Assembly (NCBI RefSeq): GCF_038007965.1
Contig: NZ_JBBOYD010000001.1
Location: forward strand, 3,512,501-3,576,500
Source: Niallia sp. FSL W8-0635
GTDB taxonomy: Bacteria > Bacillota > Bacilli > Bacillales > Cytobacillaceae
Direction of reading: 5' to 3'
Length of the DNA stretch: 64,000 nucleotides
Within the stretch, counting starts at the first letter, position 1. Every line of letters begins with the position of its first letter. The notes below the pieces were generated by a model. It did no database searches and was not told the origin of the DNA. It worked only from the letters and a program-made list of their open reading frames with translations. A program made the position numbers and the translations under genes. This document shows positions 20,870-30,386 of the stretch, in pieces.

Positions 20870-21320
20870 TTTGTCATTGCTCCTCGTTCAGTAAAACTTT
20901 TAACAGTGGGTTAAATTTATTTCACCCTATAAATAATCCATTTTTTTATTTATCTTTACCCCTAAATGAATAGAGTAATATACATATTTACAATTCCCCA
21001 TTATATTTGTATTTGCATGAAATAACAACTTTCGACAATCATTTTCGTGAAATTTATTATTTTGATTCCTAACTTTAACCAAATTGAATAAAAACTGTCT
21101 CAATTGTCATAGAAGTTCTTGTTCCTTTTATATTTCCCTAAAAAAAAAGAATGATCAAAAGCGTTCATCTCACAGAAAAATTTTACTGGATCTGTAACTG
21201 TCTTTGACCATTCTTTTTATTTGATTTTTTCTTTATAGAATTTATTAAAGTAAGGTGTCTTTCGTAAACTTTGTTGCTAGTATTCCGTAGACTGAATTAA
21301 TAAGCTTCCTTATCCTTTAA
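20870..21320. other. Intergenic region with a long-loop terminator
   Basis: No gene is seen in this 451-base AT-rich stretch. It holds the promoter of the RodA-like gene at its left end. At 21147-21215 AAGAATGATCAAA pairs with TTTGACCATTCTT (one mismatch) around a ~43-base loop, with T/A runs on both sides; this is a probable terminator of the chemoreceptor gene. The loop shows no riboswitch motif that I recognise. Confidence 0.5.
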
Positions 21321-22604
21321 TTAATGTACATGTATCGTTTTTGTTAATTCCACTAAGTCATCAGCAATTTTGGCTAAGGATTTAGTAGATGACGTAATTT
21401 CTTCAATTGCTGCCAACTGTTCTTGGGATGCTTCTGATACACTCATGGAATTTTGACTATTTTCCTTTGCGATACCAGTAACTTGATCCACAGATCCTGC
21501 CACCTCTACAATATTCGTTGAAATCTTATTGGCAGCCTCTAGAATATTTTCCATTTGACTGCTCATTGATAACATAGAATCTGAAATAACAGTAAACTTT
21601 TCCTTTGTGTCATTTGTAATATTAATCCCGTCTTTTACTTCCTCTGTTACTCTTTTCATTGTTTTTACAGAAGAAAGGGTATCTTTTTGAATTTCATTAA
21701 CTAAAACAGCAATTTGCTTAGCAGACTGATTGGATTGTTCGGCTAATTTTCTTACTTCTTCGGCTACTACTGCAAAACCTTTACCAGCCTCACCAGCTCT
21801 TGCTGCCTCAATAGCTGCATTTAATGCCAATAGATTTGTCTGATCAGCTATTTCTGTTATAACTTTTAGAAATTGACCAATTTCTTGAGAGCGTGCCTGT
21901 AATAATACAATGGAGTCATTCGATTCTATCACAGAATTTTGGATTAAGCTCATTTGTGTTACCGTATTATCCACTACTTCTTGTCCTTCTTTTGCCTTCA
22001 ACACTGTATTATTTGTGCTTTTTACCATTTCTTCTGTATTTTTTGCAATATCTTTTATTTCGCTATTAACAACTGCTACCGAATCAACAATGAATTCCAT
22101 TCCTTTTGTTTGCTCTTCAGAACCTGCAGCAACACTTTGAATGGCAGAAGAAATTTGCTCCGATACATAGCTTGTTTCTACCGTATTAGCCGTTAATTTT
22201 TCGGCAGATGAGTTAATTTGTTCTGATGTTTCATTTACTTTCTGAACTAAGTTACTAATAAATTCTTTCATTAAAATAAACTCATCTGTTAATTGACCGA
22301 TTTCATCATTCGATGTCTTTTTAATCTCTATATCTAAATTGCCTTCTGTAATTTTCTTCGTAAAATTCAATAATTTTTTAAGTGGAGTTATTATTATTCG
22401 TCGCGTAAATAATGCGACAATAACCGTTACAAACACTAGATTAATAATCGTATTTACAAAAATACTAAATGCTTCCGGGAAAACTCCTGCTTCGAGAATA
22501 AGTTCATGAAGCTTAAACGAAATCATGGTACTAAATAATGTAGCAAAAAATATTATGACAATCATCTTTGTTCGCAAACTACGAAAAATGGTTCTTTTCT
22601 TCAT
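21321..22604 (-). CDS. Methyl-accepting chemotaxis-type signal transducer without ectodomain
   Basis: A 427-residue protein with two N-terminal transmembrane helices (about 13-31 and 47-68) separated by only some 15 residues. The usual extracellular ligand-binding domain is therefore missing. A HAMP domain follows (about 69-125, [27 protein letters not shown]), then the MCP signalling domain with the hairpin tip [40 protein letters not shown]. Start [10 protein letters not shown] has AAGG 9 bases upstream. It probably senses membrane state or energy, or relays another receptor; this is inference. It is a single-gene unit. Confidence 0.88.
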   Translation of the reverse strand: MKKRTIFRSLRTKMIVIIFFATLFSTMISFKLHELILEAGVFPEAFSIFVNTIINLVFVTVIVALFTRRIIITPLKKLLNFTKKITEGNLDIEIKKTSNDEIGQLTDEFILMKEFISNLVQKVNETSEQINSSAEKLTANTVETSYVSEQISSAIQSVAAGSEEQTKGMEFIVDSVAVVNSEIKDIAKNTEEMVKSTNNTVLKAKEGQEVVDNTVTQMSLIQNSVIESNDSIVLLQARSQEIGQFLKVITEIADQTNLLALNAAIEAARAGEAGKGFAVVAEEVRKLAEQSNQSAKQIAVLVNEIQKDTLSSVKTMKRVTEEVKDGINITNDTKEKFTVISDSMLSMSSQMENILEAANKISTNIVEVAGSVDQVTGIAKENSQNSMSVSEASQEQLAAIEEITSSTKSLAKIADDLVELTKTIHVH

Positions 22605-23076
22605 ATAAAAATACCTTCCTGACCTCTTTATAGTTCTTAACACCTATCATTTTTTATTAACATCTAACTTTTTTGCTTACACTTCTTTTGCAAATATGAC
22701 TAAAGAAGCATAAATTTGTAAGTTAATGAAATTTTCTCAAAACAAATAGTTGTTTATACCTATTTTACAAAAAAACACTGTTTTAAGCAATTTTAAACAA
22801 TCGTTTATTAATAAAAAAGAGGCATAGCCCAACGAACGGCTATGCCCAAAGTGAGAGGAGGTTATGGGGTTACGGTATAAAGAATATGACTGTGTATTCA
22901 GCTTCTTTAGAAGGTGATACAAGCTATTCCTTATACTTATTAAATATGCTTTTTTGTAAAATGAGTGAGGGCTTATCCCCTTTATCCATAAAAAAGGGCA
23001 ATCATCCTTTAGCGGTAGTATATTTATTATTCTCTACATATACTAAAATATATGAATAGCGGAAAGAAGGTTCGAA
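22605..23076. other. Intergenic region with an orphan terminator-like hairpin
   Basis: At 22821-22846 GGCATAGCC pairs perfectly with GGCTATGCC. An A6 run at 22813-22818 gives a U tract on the minus strand, so this is a good leftward terminator. No leftward gene lies between it and the tcyC terminator at 23372, so either read-through or a short untranslated transcript is stopped here. A GAGGAGG followed by ATG at about 22870 opens only a 17-codon frame with poor spacing. Nothing else is seen. Confidence 0.45.
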
Positions 23077-23268
23077 ATGAAAAACCCCGTATATGTAAAC
23101 TTGATTATCTATTGCTGCTTGTTGACTATCTTCACGACGTTTCTTTTCTATGCTATGACTGGTTTATCCGTTTACACCTTTGCTTCGTTTATTTCAGGAA
23201 TAGCTGTTGCTTTCTTCAATTTATTAGAAGAGGAAGTCATTCATAAGAAAATTCATGATGAACAATAA
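23077..23268 (+). CDS. Small two-helix membrane protein
   Basis: A 63-residue protein with two hydrophobic helices (about 7-27 and 31-48) and a charged C-terminus EEEVIHKKIHDEQ. AGAAGG lies 6 bases before the ATG. Codon use is like that of neighbouring genes, and the frame is the only rightward candidate between two leftward genes. I do not recognise a family. It could be a small envelope protein or a chance frame. Confidence 0.5.
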   Translation: MKNPVYVNLIIYCCLLTIFTTFLFYAMTGLSVYTFASFISGIAVAFFNLLEEEVIHKKIHDEQ

Positions 23269-23371
23269 TATTCTTCGTTTAAAAGAACTCATGTAAATTC
23301 AAAAAGTAGCTGTTTTATAGAATACGTTACAAACATTTAGAATCCAGCAAAAAAATTTAATTTTTATGTAT

Positions 23372-23424
23372 AAAAAAAGAAAAAGGGGACCACAATGATA
23401 CTACAAAGTGTAATTCCCCCTTTT
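23372..23424 (-). terminator. Terminator of the tcyABC operon
   Basis: AAAAGGGG and CCCCTTTT form a stem around about 28 bases, with poly-A/poly-T tracts on both sides. A second stem (GAGTTGC with GCAACTC, 23433-23474) lies between it and the tcyC stop. Confidence 0.7.
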
Positions 23425-23478
23425 GTTTTGAGTTGCTAAGGAAGATCTTTACCAAAGATTCCTTTGCAACTCATTTTT

Positions 23479-24213
23479 TTATTGAATTAATTGCAGAAAT
23501 TGTCGCGTTCTTGCTTCTTGTGGTGTAGAAAAGATATCATGAGGTGTTCCTTTTTCCACAATATAGCCACCATCCATGAAAATAACCTCGTCTGCTACTT
23601 CGCGCGCAAATTTCATCTCATGCGTGACAACAATCATTGTCATTCCTTCATTTGCTAGTTCTTTTATTACCTTCAACACTTCCCCAACAAGCTCAGGGTC
23701 TAATGCGGAAGTCGGTTCATCAAATAACATCACTTCTGGTTCCATCGCTAGTGCCCGTGCAATACCGACACGCTGTTGCTGACCACCTGACAATTGAAAT
23801 GGATAGTAATCGATTTTATCACCGAGGCCAACTTTATTCAATAAATCAGCAGCCTTTTTTCTTGCATTTTCCTTCGATTGCTTCTTCACCGTAATGGGAC
23901 CTTCCATCACATTTTCAATCGCTGTTTTATGTGGGAAAAGATTATAGCTTTGAAAAACCATTCCCGTTAATTTTCGAAAATCTGTTACTGCCTTTTTCGT
24001 CACTTTTTTCGAAAAATCTAATTGTTTTTTCTCAATCGTAATATGACCTGCCGTTGGTGTTTCCAGTATATTCAAACAACGTAGCATTGTTGTTTTCCCT
24101 GATCCAGATGGTCCAATTACGACAATTACTTTGCCTTTTTCTACTTCTAGATTTATGTCCTTTAATACTTGTAAATCACCAAAATGCTTAGATAATCCCT
24201 TGATTGAAATCAT
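23479..24213 (-). CDS. tcyC: Cystine-type amino-acid ABC transporter, ATP-binding protein
   Basis: A 244-residue polar-amino-acid-uptake ATPase. Walker A is GPSGSGKTT (34-42), the signature is [15 protein letters not shown] and Walker B is [13 protein letters not shown]. It closes a three-gene leftward operon with permease and binding protein, in the order tcyA-tcyB-tcyC as in B. subtilis. It is assigned as TcyC through the strongly TcyA-like binding protein; the ATPase alone would not fix the substrate. Confidence 0.88.
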   Translation of the reverse strand: MISIKGLSKHFGDLQVLKDINLEVEKGKVIVVIGPSGSGKTTMLRCLNILETPTAGHITIEKKQLDFSKKVTKKAVTDFRKLTGMVFQSYNLFPHKTAIENVMEGPITVKKQSKENARKKAADLLNKVGLGDKIDYYPFQLSGGQQQRVGIARALAMEPEVMLFDEPTSALDPELVGEVLKVIKELANEGMTMIVVTHEMKFAREVADEVIFMDGGYIVEKGTPHDIFSTPQEARTRQFLQLIQ

Positions 24214-24266
24214 GCTATTCTCTCCTTTCTATATCGATTTTTGAACTTCTTAATGGAAGTGTCGTT

Positions 24267-24968
24267 TTATTTATTCAAGTGACGTCCGAATCGATTTTCC
24301 AGACTCTGTTGAATAATAGAAAGAGGAAAACAAATAAGCCAATACAAGAGAGCAACCTCTGAATAAAGCAATAAAAATTCATAGTTCGTGCTCGCTATTT
24401 CTTGTGCCTTTCGAAACATTTCTGTCACTAAGATTAAAGCTGCTAGAGATGAATCCTTAATTAAACTTATAAATGTATTAGACAATGGCGGAATCGAAAC
24501 ACGTGCAGCTTGCGGCAATATAATTCTTTTTAAATTTTGGACATAGCTCATGCCAATGGAATATCCAGCTTCCCATTGACCTTTCGGAATACTTAGAATG
24601 GATCCTCTGACTATTTCTGATCCATAAGCTCCAACGCTTAAGGAAAAACCAATAATTGCTGCTACAAACGGTTCGAGGATGATACCAATATTCGGTAATC
24701 CGTAAAAAATAATGAAAAGCTGCACAAGTAATGGTGTTCCTCGAATGATGGAAACATAAATTCCCGCAATGATTTGCAGAATTTTAATACTTGATAATCT
24801 AGCTAAAGCGGTTAATACAGCAAGGATTATCCCAATGATAAAGGAAATAATTGATAGTGGTATCGTATATAAAATAGCCCCCTTCACCAAAGGGAGAAGG
24901 GAACTAACTGCAATATCGTAATATCGCTGAAATGCTTCTGGGTCTGTGAAAATACTATTTAAGTACAT
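24267..24968 (-). CDS. tcyB: Cystine-type amino-acid ABC transporter, permease
   Basis: A 233-residue HisM-type permease with about five transmembrane segments. The conserved [21 protein letters not shown] and the EAA-loop [25 protein letters not shown] are present. Start [20 protein letters not shown] was chosen because it resembles TcyB; the longer frame overlaps tcyA more deeply. It still overlaps the tcyA end by 14 bases, suggesting translational coupling. Confidence 0.87.
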   Translation of the reverse strand: MYLNSIFTDPEAFQRYYDIAVSSLLPLVKGAILYTIPLSIISFIIGIILAVLTALARLSSIKILQIIAGIYVSIIRGTPLLVQLFIIFYGLPNIGIILEPFVAAIIGFSLSVGAYGSEIVRGSILSIPKGQWEAGYSIGMSYVQNLKRIILPQAARVSIPPLSNTFISLIKDSSLAALILVTEMFRKAQEIASTNYEFLLLYSEVALLYWLICFPLSIIQQSLENRFGRHLNK

Positions 24969-25773
24969 CTTCTCCGAACCATTTCTCCGATATTGATTTA
25001 TACGTACCATCATCAATCATTTCTTGTAAGGCCTTGTTTACCGCTTCTACTAGCGTATCATTTCCTTGTCTAAACATTAAACCACTTTGAGACACATCTT
25101 CAGCAGTATCTGCAATCACAGCTTTTGCATCAGGCTTTTGCTTTTTAAAATCTAAGAAAGATAATTTATCATTAATCGTAATATCAACTCGTTTTGCGTT
25201 CAATAATTCAATCGCTTGATTAAATCCATCAACTCCAACGATTTCTGCACCGTTATCTTTTGCGATTTCTGCGTAATTACTTGTTAGAGACTGTGCAGAC
25301 TTTAATCCTTTAATGTCCTCAAAGCTTTTTACATCTGAATCTTCTCTTGTGATAAGAACAGCAGCAGATGAAATATACGGATCAGAGAAAGAGTACTTTT
25401 CTTGTCGATCTGCTCTTATCCCTACTTGGTTTGCAACCATATCAAATCGCTTAGCATCAAGACCAGCAAACATGGCATCCCACTGTGTCTCCATAAATTC
25501 AGCTTCCACACCTAAATGTTTTGCAACTTCTTGTGCAATTTCTATATCAAATCCAGTTAATTTCCCTGAATCATCATGAAAAGTAAAGGGAGGATATGTA
25601 CCTTCCGTACCAACTACTAATTTCCCATTTTCTTTTATTTGCGCTAATAGATCTGTTTTGTTATCATTTTTATCTGCAGAATCATTTGATTCATTGTCTG
25701 ATTTACTCCCACATGCAGACAAAACAATTGTGAAACTTAGTAATAAACTAAACAATATACTTAATTTTTTCAT
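24955..25773 (-). CDS. tcyA: Cystine-binding lipoprotein of ABC transporter
   Basis: A 272-residue family 3 solute-binding lipoprotein with lipobox LSAC (C21). The mature part reads [37 protein letters not shown], then [24 protein letters not shown] and [20 protein letters not shown]. These segments are very close to B. subtilis TcyA, which binds L-cystine. AGGAGG precedes the ATG. First gene of the operon. I found no T-box or riboswitch in the leader; CymR control is possible but was not demonstrated. Confidence 0.88.
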   Translation of the reverse strand: MKKLSILFSLLLSFTIVLSACGSKSDNESNDSADKNDNKTDLLAQIKENGKLVVGTEGTYPPFTFHDDSGKLTGFDIEIAQEVAKHLGVEAEFMETQWDAMFAGLDAKRFDMVANQVGIRADRQEKYSFSDPYISSAAVLITREDSDVKSFEDIKGLKSAQSLTSNYAEIAKDNGAEIVGVDGFNQAIELLNAKRVDITINDKLSFLDFKKQKPDAKAVIADTAEDVSQSGLMFRQGNDTLVEAVNKALQEMIDDGTYKSISEKWFGEDVLK

Positions 25774-25915
25774 CTTAATCCTCCTAATTCCGATAAGATT
25801 TGTCAGCAATTGCTATCATATTATATGGAATTGCCTTTGTCAAAGCTTTCATTCTAACTTTTATTTTCACCAAAAGTTCTGACTTTAACCAATAGTGATA
25901 TATCCATTTCATACC

Positions 25916-25948
25916 AAAAAAAGCGACCATTTAAACGGTCACTTTTTT
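25916..25948. terminator. Bidirectional terminator left of the NlpC/P60-like gene
   Basis: A7 GCGACC ... GGTCAC T6: a 6-bp stem (one G-U pair) extended by AT pairs, with A and T runs on both sides. It ends the leftward gene at 26093. The rest of 25774-26092 is the tcyA promoter region, with nothing further seen. Confidence 0.75.
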
Positions 25949-26092
25949 CCATTTATATAAAAAATCTATTATTTAAGATTTAATTAATCGTTTTTCATCC
26001 ATCGGAATTATTAAGGAATTAACTCCCTATTACTACCTAGCTTTCTTCTAGGTTAAATGAATCTGTTATGTTATAAATAAAAAATAATAGCC

Positions 26093-26638
26093 TTATACTG
26101 CTGTTCTCATAAAAACATGGGGATATTGATGTAATCTCCCTTCATAAACTCTTTGCATATTGTATTCGTCTAATAAATCATACGGTGTTATTAAACATGG
26201 TGGTTTATTAAAAAATAATACACCACTTTCATGTAAAATCGAGGCGACAAATTGAGAACAAAAATAAGCATTCTCTCGGTTATAGGGTATCTTAAACAAA
26301 ATAAATAATAGTCCAATAAGATTGTAACGATAATTTCTTTGTTCCTTCTCCATCTGTTCAATCTTACTTTTCATCTTTTCATATTGTGTCTCCGTCACGG
26401 AGATCGAATAAATGATGCAACGACTTTTTCGAAAAAAATCATGTTGTACATTTTCTTTCACAAAGCCGCCGATAAAGGGATTTCTAGGTCTCCTTCTCCC
26501 AAAACTATACACTTCCTTTAATTGCGGATCAAAGGAAATAGATGCATGATTATGGGGCTTTCTTGTAAATAATTTAATACAACGTGTGAATAAAGTTCCT
26601 GTATCCGTTAAAATAATATAGACTTTTTGTTCCGTCAC
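26093..26638 (-). CDS. Permuted NlpC/P60 (YiiX-like) cysteine peptidase-fold protein
   Basis: A 181-residue cytosolic protein with the layout of the permuted papain-like YiiX/YycO group. A His appears early in HNHASISF (H31) and a Cys later in AYFCSQFVASIL (about C137), the reverse of classical NlpC/P60 order. GTG start with AGGAGGG 8 bases upstream. Related Bacillus proteins are often uncharacterised; the fold supports a thiol hydrolase, amidase or acyltransferase acting on lipid or peptide amides. No signal peptide is seen, so a cell-wall substrate is unlikely. Single gene between terminators. Confidence 0.65.
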   Translation of the reverse strand: MTEQKVYIILTDTGTLFTRCIKLFTRKPHNHASISFDPQLKEVYSFGRRRPRNPFIGGFVKENVQHDFFRKSRCIIYSISVTETQYEKMKSKIEQMEKEQRNYRYNLIGLLFILFKIPYNRENAYFCSQFVASILHESGVLFFNKPPCLITPYDLLDEYNMQRVYEGRLHQYPHVFMRTAV

Positions 26639-26862
26639 TCAAACATCCCTCCTTTATTAAATTCGCAATTTTCAATCTCTTTGTACAGAACTAATTTAAG
26701 CTATTTCTGCAATGGATTTCACACACAGTTCCATATCCTCATTAGTTCATTTTGCAACAAAACCTTTTTCAAATCCTCTGTTCTATCATATAAAGAATAT
26801 CTAATACTTGAAACAAACTCTTGGATTATTTTTATCTACGTCTTTAGACTTAAAAAAGTTAC

Positions 26863-26936
26863 AAAAAAGCATCCTTACATTAGAATTCTGCCATAATGCT
26901 GATTGTTCCTTCTATGTAAGATGCTTTTGTTTTTTT
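26863..26936. terminator. Terminator after the PfkB-family kinase gene
   Basis: AAAGCATCCTTACATTAGAA pairs with TTCTATGTAAGATGCTTT (one bulge) around a ~23-base loop, with A and T runs on both sides. Confidence 0.75.
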
Positions 26937-26937
26937 C

Positions 26938-27870
26938 TTAAAGAACAAGTGTTTGATAATTATACAGGGTAGGCAGGGAACCCTTTTTAGTTGCCACCAT
27001 TGCGCCTAGCTTATTCGCATGTCCTATATAATTCACCATCTCTTCTTTCGTATGAGGAAATCCCTTTTCGTGTATATAAGATAGAATAGCTGCCATAAAT
27101 GCGTCGCCTGAGCCATTAGTATCTAAAACTTTCACTGCCTCGGCAGGTACATGCACTTTTTCTTGGTCAAACAATTGTCCAATAGCTCCTTTTTCTCCTA
27201 GTGTAACAAGCTGAAATGGCATATGGAAATTTGCCAGCTGTTCCATCCCTTGCTCCACTGTATCTACCTCCATTAGAAAACAAAGCTCTTCTTCTGATAA
27301 CTTTAGAACATCAACAAGAGGCAAAAGCTCCCTAATCACCTGTCTGCATTCCTCTTCCCTATTCCATCGTTTCAGCCGAATGTTCGCATCAAAAGCAATT
27401 AACAGCCCTTCTTCCTTTGCTAAGCTTATTGCTTTTTTTGTTGCTGCTCTTGCATGTGGATGAAAAAGTGTCCCAGATCCGAAATAGAAAATAGATTTAT
27501 TTTCAAAAGATTCTCCTTTAATGTCTGTTTCCAATACGACTTCATCTGGAGTTTCATTTTCGTAATTATGAAAATGCCTTTCTCCAAATGCATCAAGATG
27601 GACAAAAACATTAGAAATTTTCTTTGTTGATGTACGAACACTATCATCCAAATTTATTTGTTCCTTTTGCATCTCCTCTTCCACAAATTTGCTATCTTCT
27701 TCAATCCCTAACTTTGTAATATAAAAGCTTGGAATACCAAATCTACTTATATGTACAGCAACATTAACAGAAGCTCCACCTAAATTTCTATCAAAGCTGT
27801 TATTATCACTTGTTCGTGAAACAAAATCAATAAACGCATCACCAAGAGATAGAATTCCTTTTTGAGCCAT
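26938..27870 (-). CDS. PfkB-family carbohydrate kinase, probable fructokinase
   Basis: A 310-residue ribokinase/PfkB kinase. The N-terminal substrate motif is DRNLGGASVNVAVHISRFG and the C-terminal ATP/catalytic motif is DTNGSGDAFMAAIL (usual form DTTGAGDAF), where the last Asp is the catalytic base. FDANIRLKRW is as in fructokinases. The T-to-N and A-to-S changes in the catalytic motif are conservative. It stands alone, with no sugar transporter beside it, so the sugar is unassigned; fructose or a similar ketose is most likely. Confidence 0.82.
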   Translation of the reverse strand: MAQKGILSLGDAFIDFVSRTSDNNSFDRNLGGASVNVAVHISRFGIPSFYITKLGIEEDSKFVEEEMQKEQINLDDSVRTSTKKISNVFVHLDAFGERHFHNYENETPDEVVLETDIKGESFENKSIFYFGSGTLFHPHARAATKKAISLAKEEGLLIAFDANIRLKRWNREEECRQVIRELLPLVDVLKLSEEELCFLMEVDTVEQGMEQLANFHMPFQLVTLGEKGAIGQLFDQEKVHVPAEAVKVLDTNGSGDAFMAAILSYIHEKGFPHTKEEMVNYIGHANKLGAMVATKKGSLPTLYNYQTLVL

Positions 27871-28135
27871 ATCATTCTCTCCCCCTCTATATTTACTCTC
27901 CTAAGTATACCTTCATTCCGATTATTAAGCATTTTAACCTGAAGGAACTTTGGGAAAATTAGTGAAACTCACGAAACAATTTCTACGTTATACTCTATGT
28001 AAAAATTTTAATAGCAGAAATTTTACCTCACATAGCATTCAGCTTTTGCTAAATATTTGATATGATAGTTGGGTGTATGTTTTTCCGCAAAAAATATAAT
28101 TTTTATATTAATTGATAAATAGGAGTGAAAAAGGC

Positions 28136-28972
28136 TTGGATAAATTATGGGAATTAATAGTTGCCTTTATTTTAGGCATAGTAGAAGGTTTAACTGAATT
28201 TGCACCTGTTTCATCAACAGGACATATGATACTTGTTGATGATTTATGGTTAAAATCAGGAGAAATTTTTTCACCTGAAGTAGCAAATACCTTTAAAGTA
28301 GTAATTCAATTAGGATCGATTTTAGCAGTAGTCATCATCTTCAAAGATCGCTTCCTAAATATTCTAGGTTTGAAAAAAACGATTAATGGTGAAAAAGTAA
28401 CCGGGCATAAATTAAGCCTAGTACAAGTTCTTATCGGATTGATTCCAGCAGGTGTTTTAGGACTCCTTTTTGATGATTACATAGATGAGCATCTATTTAA
28501 TTTTGAAACAGTTGTGTATGCTTTGATTGTCGGTGCCATTTTGATGATTATCGCAGATTACACACAAAAGAAAAAGAAACCAACAACGACTTCTTTGGAC
28601 CAAATTACAAATAAACAAGCATTTTTCATTGGATTATTTCAATGTATTGCCTTATGGCCAGGGTTTTCAAGATCTGGATCAACGATATCTGGTGGAGTAC
28701 TTATGGGACTAAGCCATCGTGTTGCAGCTGATTTTACATTTATCATGGCTGTTCCGATTATGGCTGGAGCAAGCTTTATTTCTTTATTAAACAATTGGGA
28801 ATATATCACATCAGCTTCTCTTCCATTCTTTATTGTTGGCTTTATCAGTGCGTTTATTTTTGCATTAATTTCCATTCGATTCTTCTTAAAGTTAATTGAT
28901 CGAATAAAATTAACACCATTTGCAATTTACCGCATTATTATTGCCGTTATTATTATCGTGGTATTCTTATAA
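28136..28972 (+). CDS. uppP: Undecaprenyl-diphosphatase UppP (BacA)
   Basis: A 278-residue polytopic membrane enzyme that dephosphorylates undecaprenyl pyrophosphate to recycle the cell-wall lipid carrier; it also confers bacitracin tolerance. Catalytic motif one is EGLTEFAPVSSTGH (17-30) and motif two is PGFSRSGSTISGG. Start is TTG at 28136, with AGGAGTG 8 bases upstream; a TTG eight codons earlier lacks a site. A promoter-like TATGAT is at about 28060. Single gene, convergent with the AI-2E gene through a shared terminator. Confidence 0.95.
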   Translation: MDKLWELIVAFILGIVEGLTEFAPVSSTGHMILVDDLWLKSGEIFSPEVANTFKVVIQLGSILAVVIIFKDRFLNILGLKKTINGEKVTGHKLSLVQVLIGLIPAGVLGLLFDDYIDEHLFNFETVVYALIVGAILMIIADYTQKKKKPTTTSLDQITNKQAFFIGLFQCIALWPGFSRSGSTISGGVLMGLSHRVAADFTFIMAVPIMAGASFISLLNNWEYITSASLPFFIVGFISAFIFALISIRFFLKLIDRIKLTPFAIYRIIIAVIIIVVFL

Positions 28973-28993
28973 AAACAGTTGGTAGTTATTCAT

Positions 28994-29037
28994 GAACGAA
29001 AAAGGTCATCTCATTTTTGAGATGACTTTTTTCGTTC
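28994..29037. terminator. Bidirectional terminator between uppP and the AI-2E gene
   Basis: GAACGAAAAAGGTCATCTCA and TGAGATGACTTTTTTCGTTC form a near-perfect long stem with a 4-base loop. Confidence 0.88.
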
Positions 29038-29058
29038 ATTTATTTCCCCATGCTTCAA

Positions 29059-30063
29059 TCATTTTTTATCGCTCTTCACTTCTAATATATCCAGCAAAAA
29101 TATGAAAATAGGAATCCCTACAATTAAACCCCAGACTCCAAAGAAGTGCTCAGAAAATATAAGAACAATAAATGTGAAAAATACTGGCAAATCAGTCTTA
29201 GAAGACATTAACTTTGGATTTAAAATATATGCCTCAATCGAATGAATAACCATAATTAAGACAACAACCGAAATGACATGGGTTATTCCTCCAACGGTGT
29301 AGCCAATAATGCATAATGGGATGAAAGAAATAATGACTCCTGCCACTGGTATAAGCCCAAGCAAAAAAATCATAATGCCTAAGCCAAATAATTGAGGAAA
29401 GCCTAGGAAATATAAAGAAGTTGTCGTTAAAAGGCAATTAATGATTGCAATAATAAATTGTGCTTCAATTACTTTTCCAAAAGTAGCAACAAATTTCTTT
29501 CCGAAATACATACATTCAAAATAAATCGGCGCTATTTTGCTAGTATGGAAACGAATCGCAAATAATCGCAATCGATCCTTTTCTAATAGAAAAAATAAGC
29601 TAAGCACAATTGCCATAAACACTTGCAGAAGATTTCCCCATATATTTGTAAAATACTTAAATATAAAGCTGAAACCCTGATGCAAATAAGTAGTAATACT
29701 TAAATTATTAATTATGTTAACGATAAAATTTAATACAACATTATCATGTGGTTGCATATAAAAATCTGTAATTTGAATAACTAATACAGAAATTTGCTGA
29801 ATGACAACAGGCAAATAGGTGGAAATTCCATATATAAGTAGCGATAAAACGGAAAAATAGAGCAAGATAACAGCAATTGTCCGTTTTATGGCAAACTTAC
29901 TTGTAAAAAACTGAACAAGTCTATCCATTAAAAAGGAAAAAATAAAAGTAAATAAAAGCAGATTTATCATACTTCGAACAAAATAAAGGCACAAACCAAT
30001 TAAAAACAAAATAAAAAATCTTTTTACCCCTCTTTTTTGAAAAAATTGCACCAATGTTTCCAC
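29059..30063 (-). CDS. AI-2E family (UPF0118) membrane protein
   Basis: A protein of about 334 residues with roughly eight transmembrane segments in the AI-2E/PerM/YtvI layout: a hydrophobic pair, a long amphipathic middle, then IPVAGVIISFIPLCIIGYTVGG and the closing FVVLIFSEHFFGVWGLIVGIPIFIF-like end. Family members include the AI-2 exporter TqsA and Na+(Li+)/H+ antiporters, so the transported ion or molecule is open. The start is uncertain: GTG at 30063 has GGGG 8 bases upstream and is used here, while an ATG at 30117 directly abuts its only GA-rich sequence. Confidence 0.75.
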   Translation of the reverse strand: METLVQFFQKRGVKRFFILFLIGLCLYFVRSMINLLLFTFIFSFLMDRLVQFFTSKFAIKRTIAVILLYFSVLSLLIYGISTYLPVVIQQISVLVIQITDFYMQPHDNVVLNFIVNIINNLSITTYLHQGFSFIFKYFTNIWGNLLQVFMAIVLSLFFLLEKDRLRLFAIRFHTSKIAPIYFECMYFGKKFVATFGKVIEAQFIIAIINCLLTTTSLYFLGFPQLFGLGIMIFLLGLIPVAGVIISFIPLCIIGYTVGGITHVISVVVLIMVIHSIEAYILNPKLMSSKTDLPVFFTFIVLIFSEHFFGVWGLIVGIPIFIFLLDILEVKSDKK

Positions 30064-30386
30064 ACAAAAGACCCCTGACGATTTAAAATGCCTAACTAAT
30101 ATGAAATTTTCTTTCATCCTTCATTATCAATCCATTAAAGAAAAATAACAAGAAAAAACGATTGAATTTTTTATGACGTTGATTCTCTTTGAGTATTGCT
30201 AGTACCACCCTATATTTTAGCATTTGATTTTCACGAAATTGTAACAGAAAGGAATAAATTTCTATATTTTTTAGAAAAATCTTTCTTTACAGTCTATATG
30301 ATAATTAGTAAAATAGGAAAGTCGTTTTTTTATACGGTCGATATTTTTATATAATTTTCGCAATTTTTTATCATCAGGAGGTTTAC

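Noticed and set aside
22737..22922. 61-codon minus-strand frame
   Set aside because: It reads through the orphan terminator hairpin and has no start signal.
25774..25915. T-box or other riboswitch before the cystine transporter
   Set aside because: I looked for the T-box consensus, S-box core and a terminator in the tcyA leader and found none.
30064..30386. Riboswitch before the amino-acid permease
   Set aside because: The leader is AT-rich with only short, weak stems and no conserved aptamer core.
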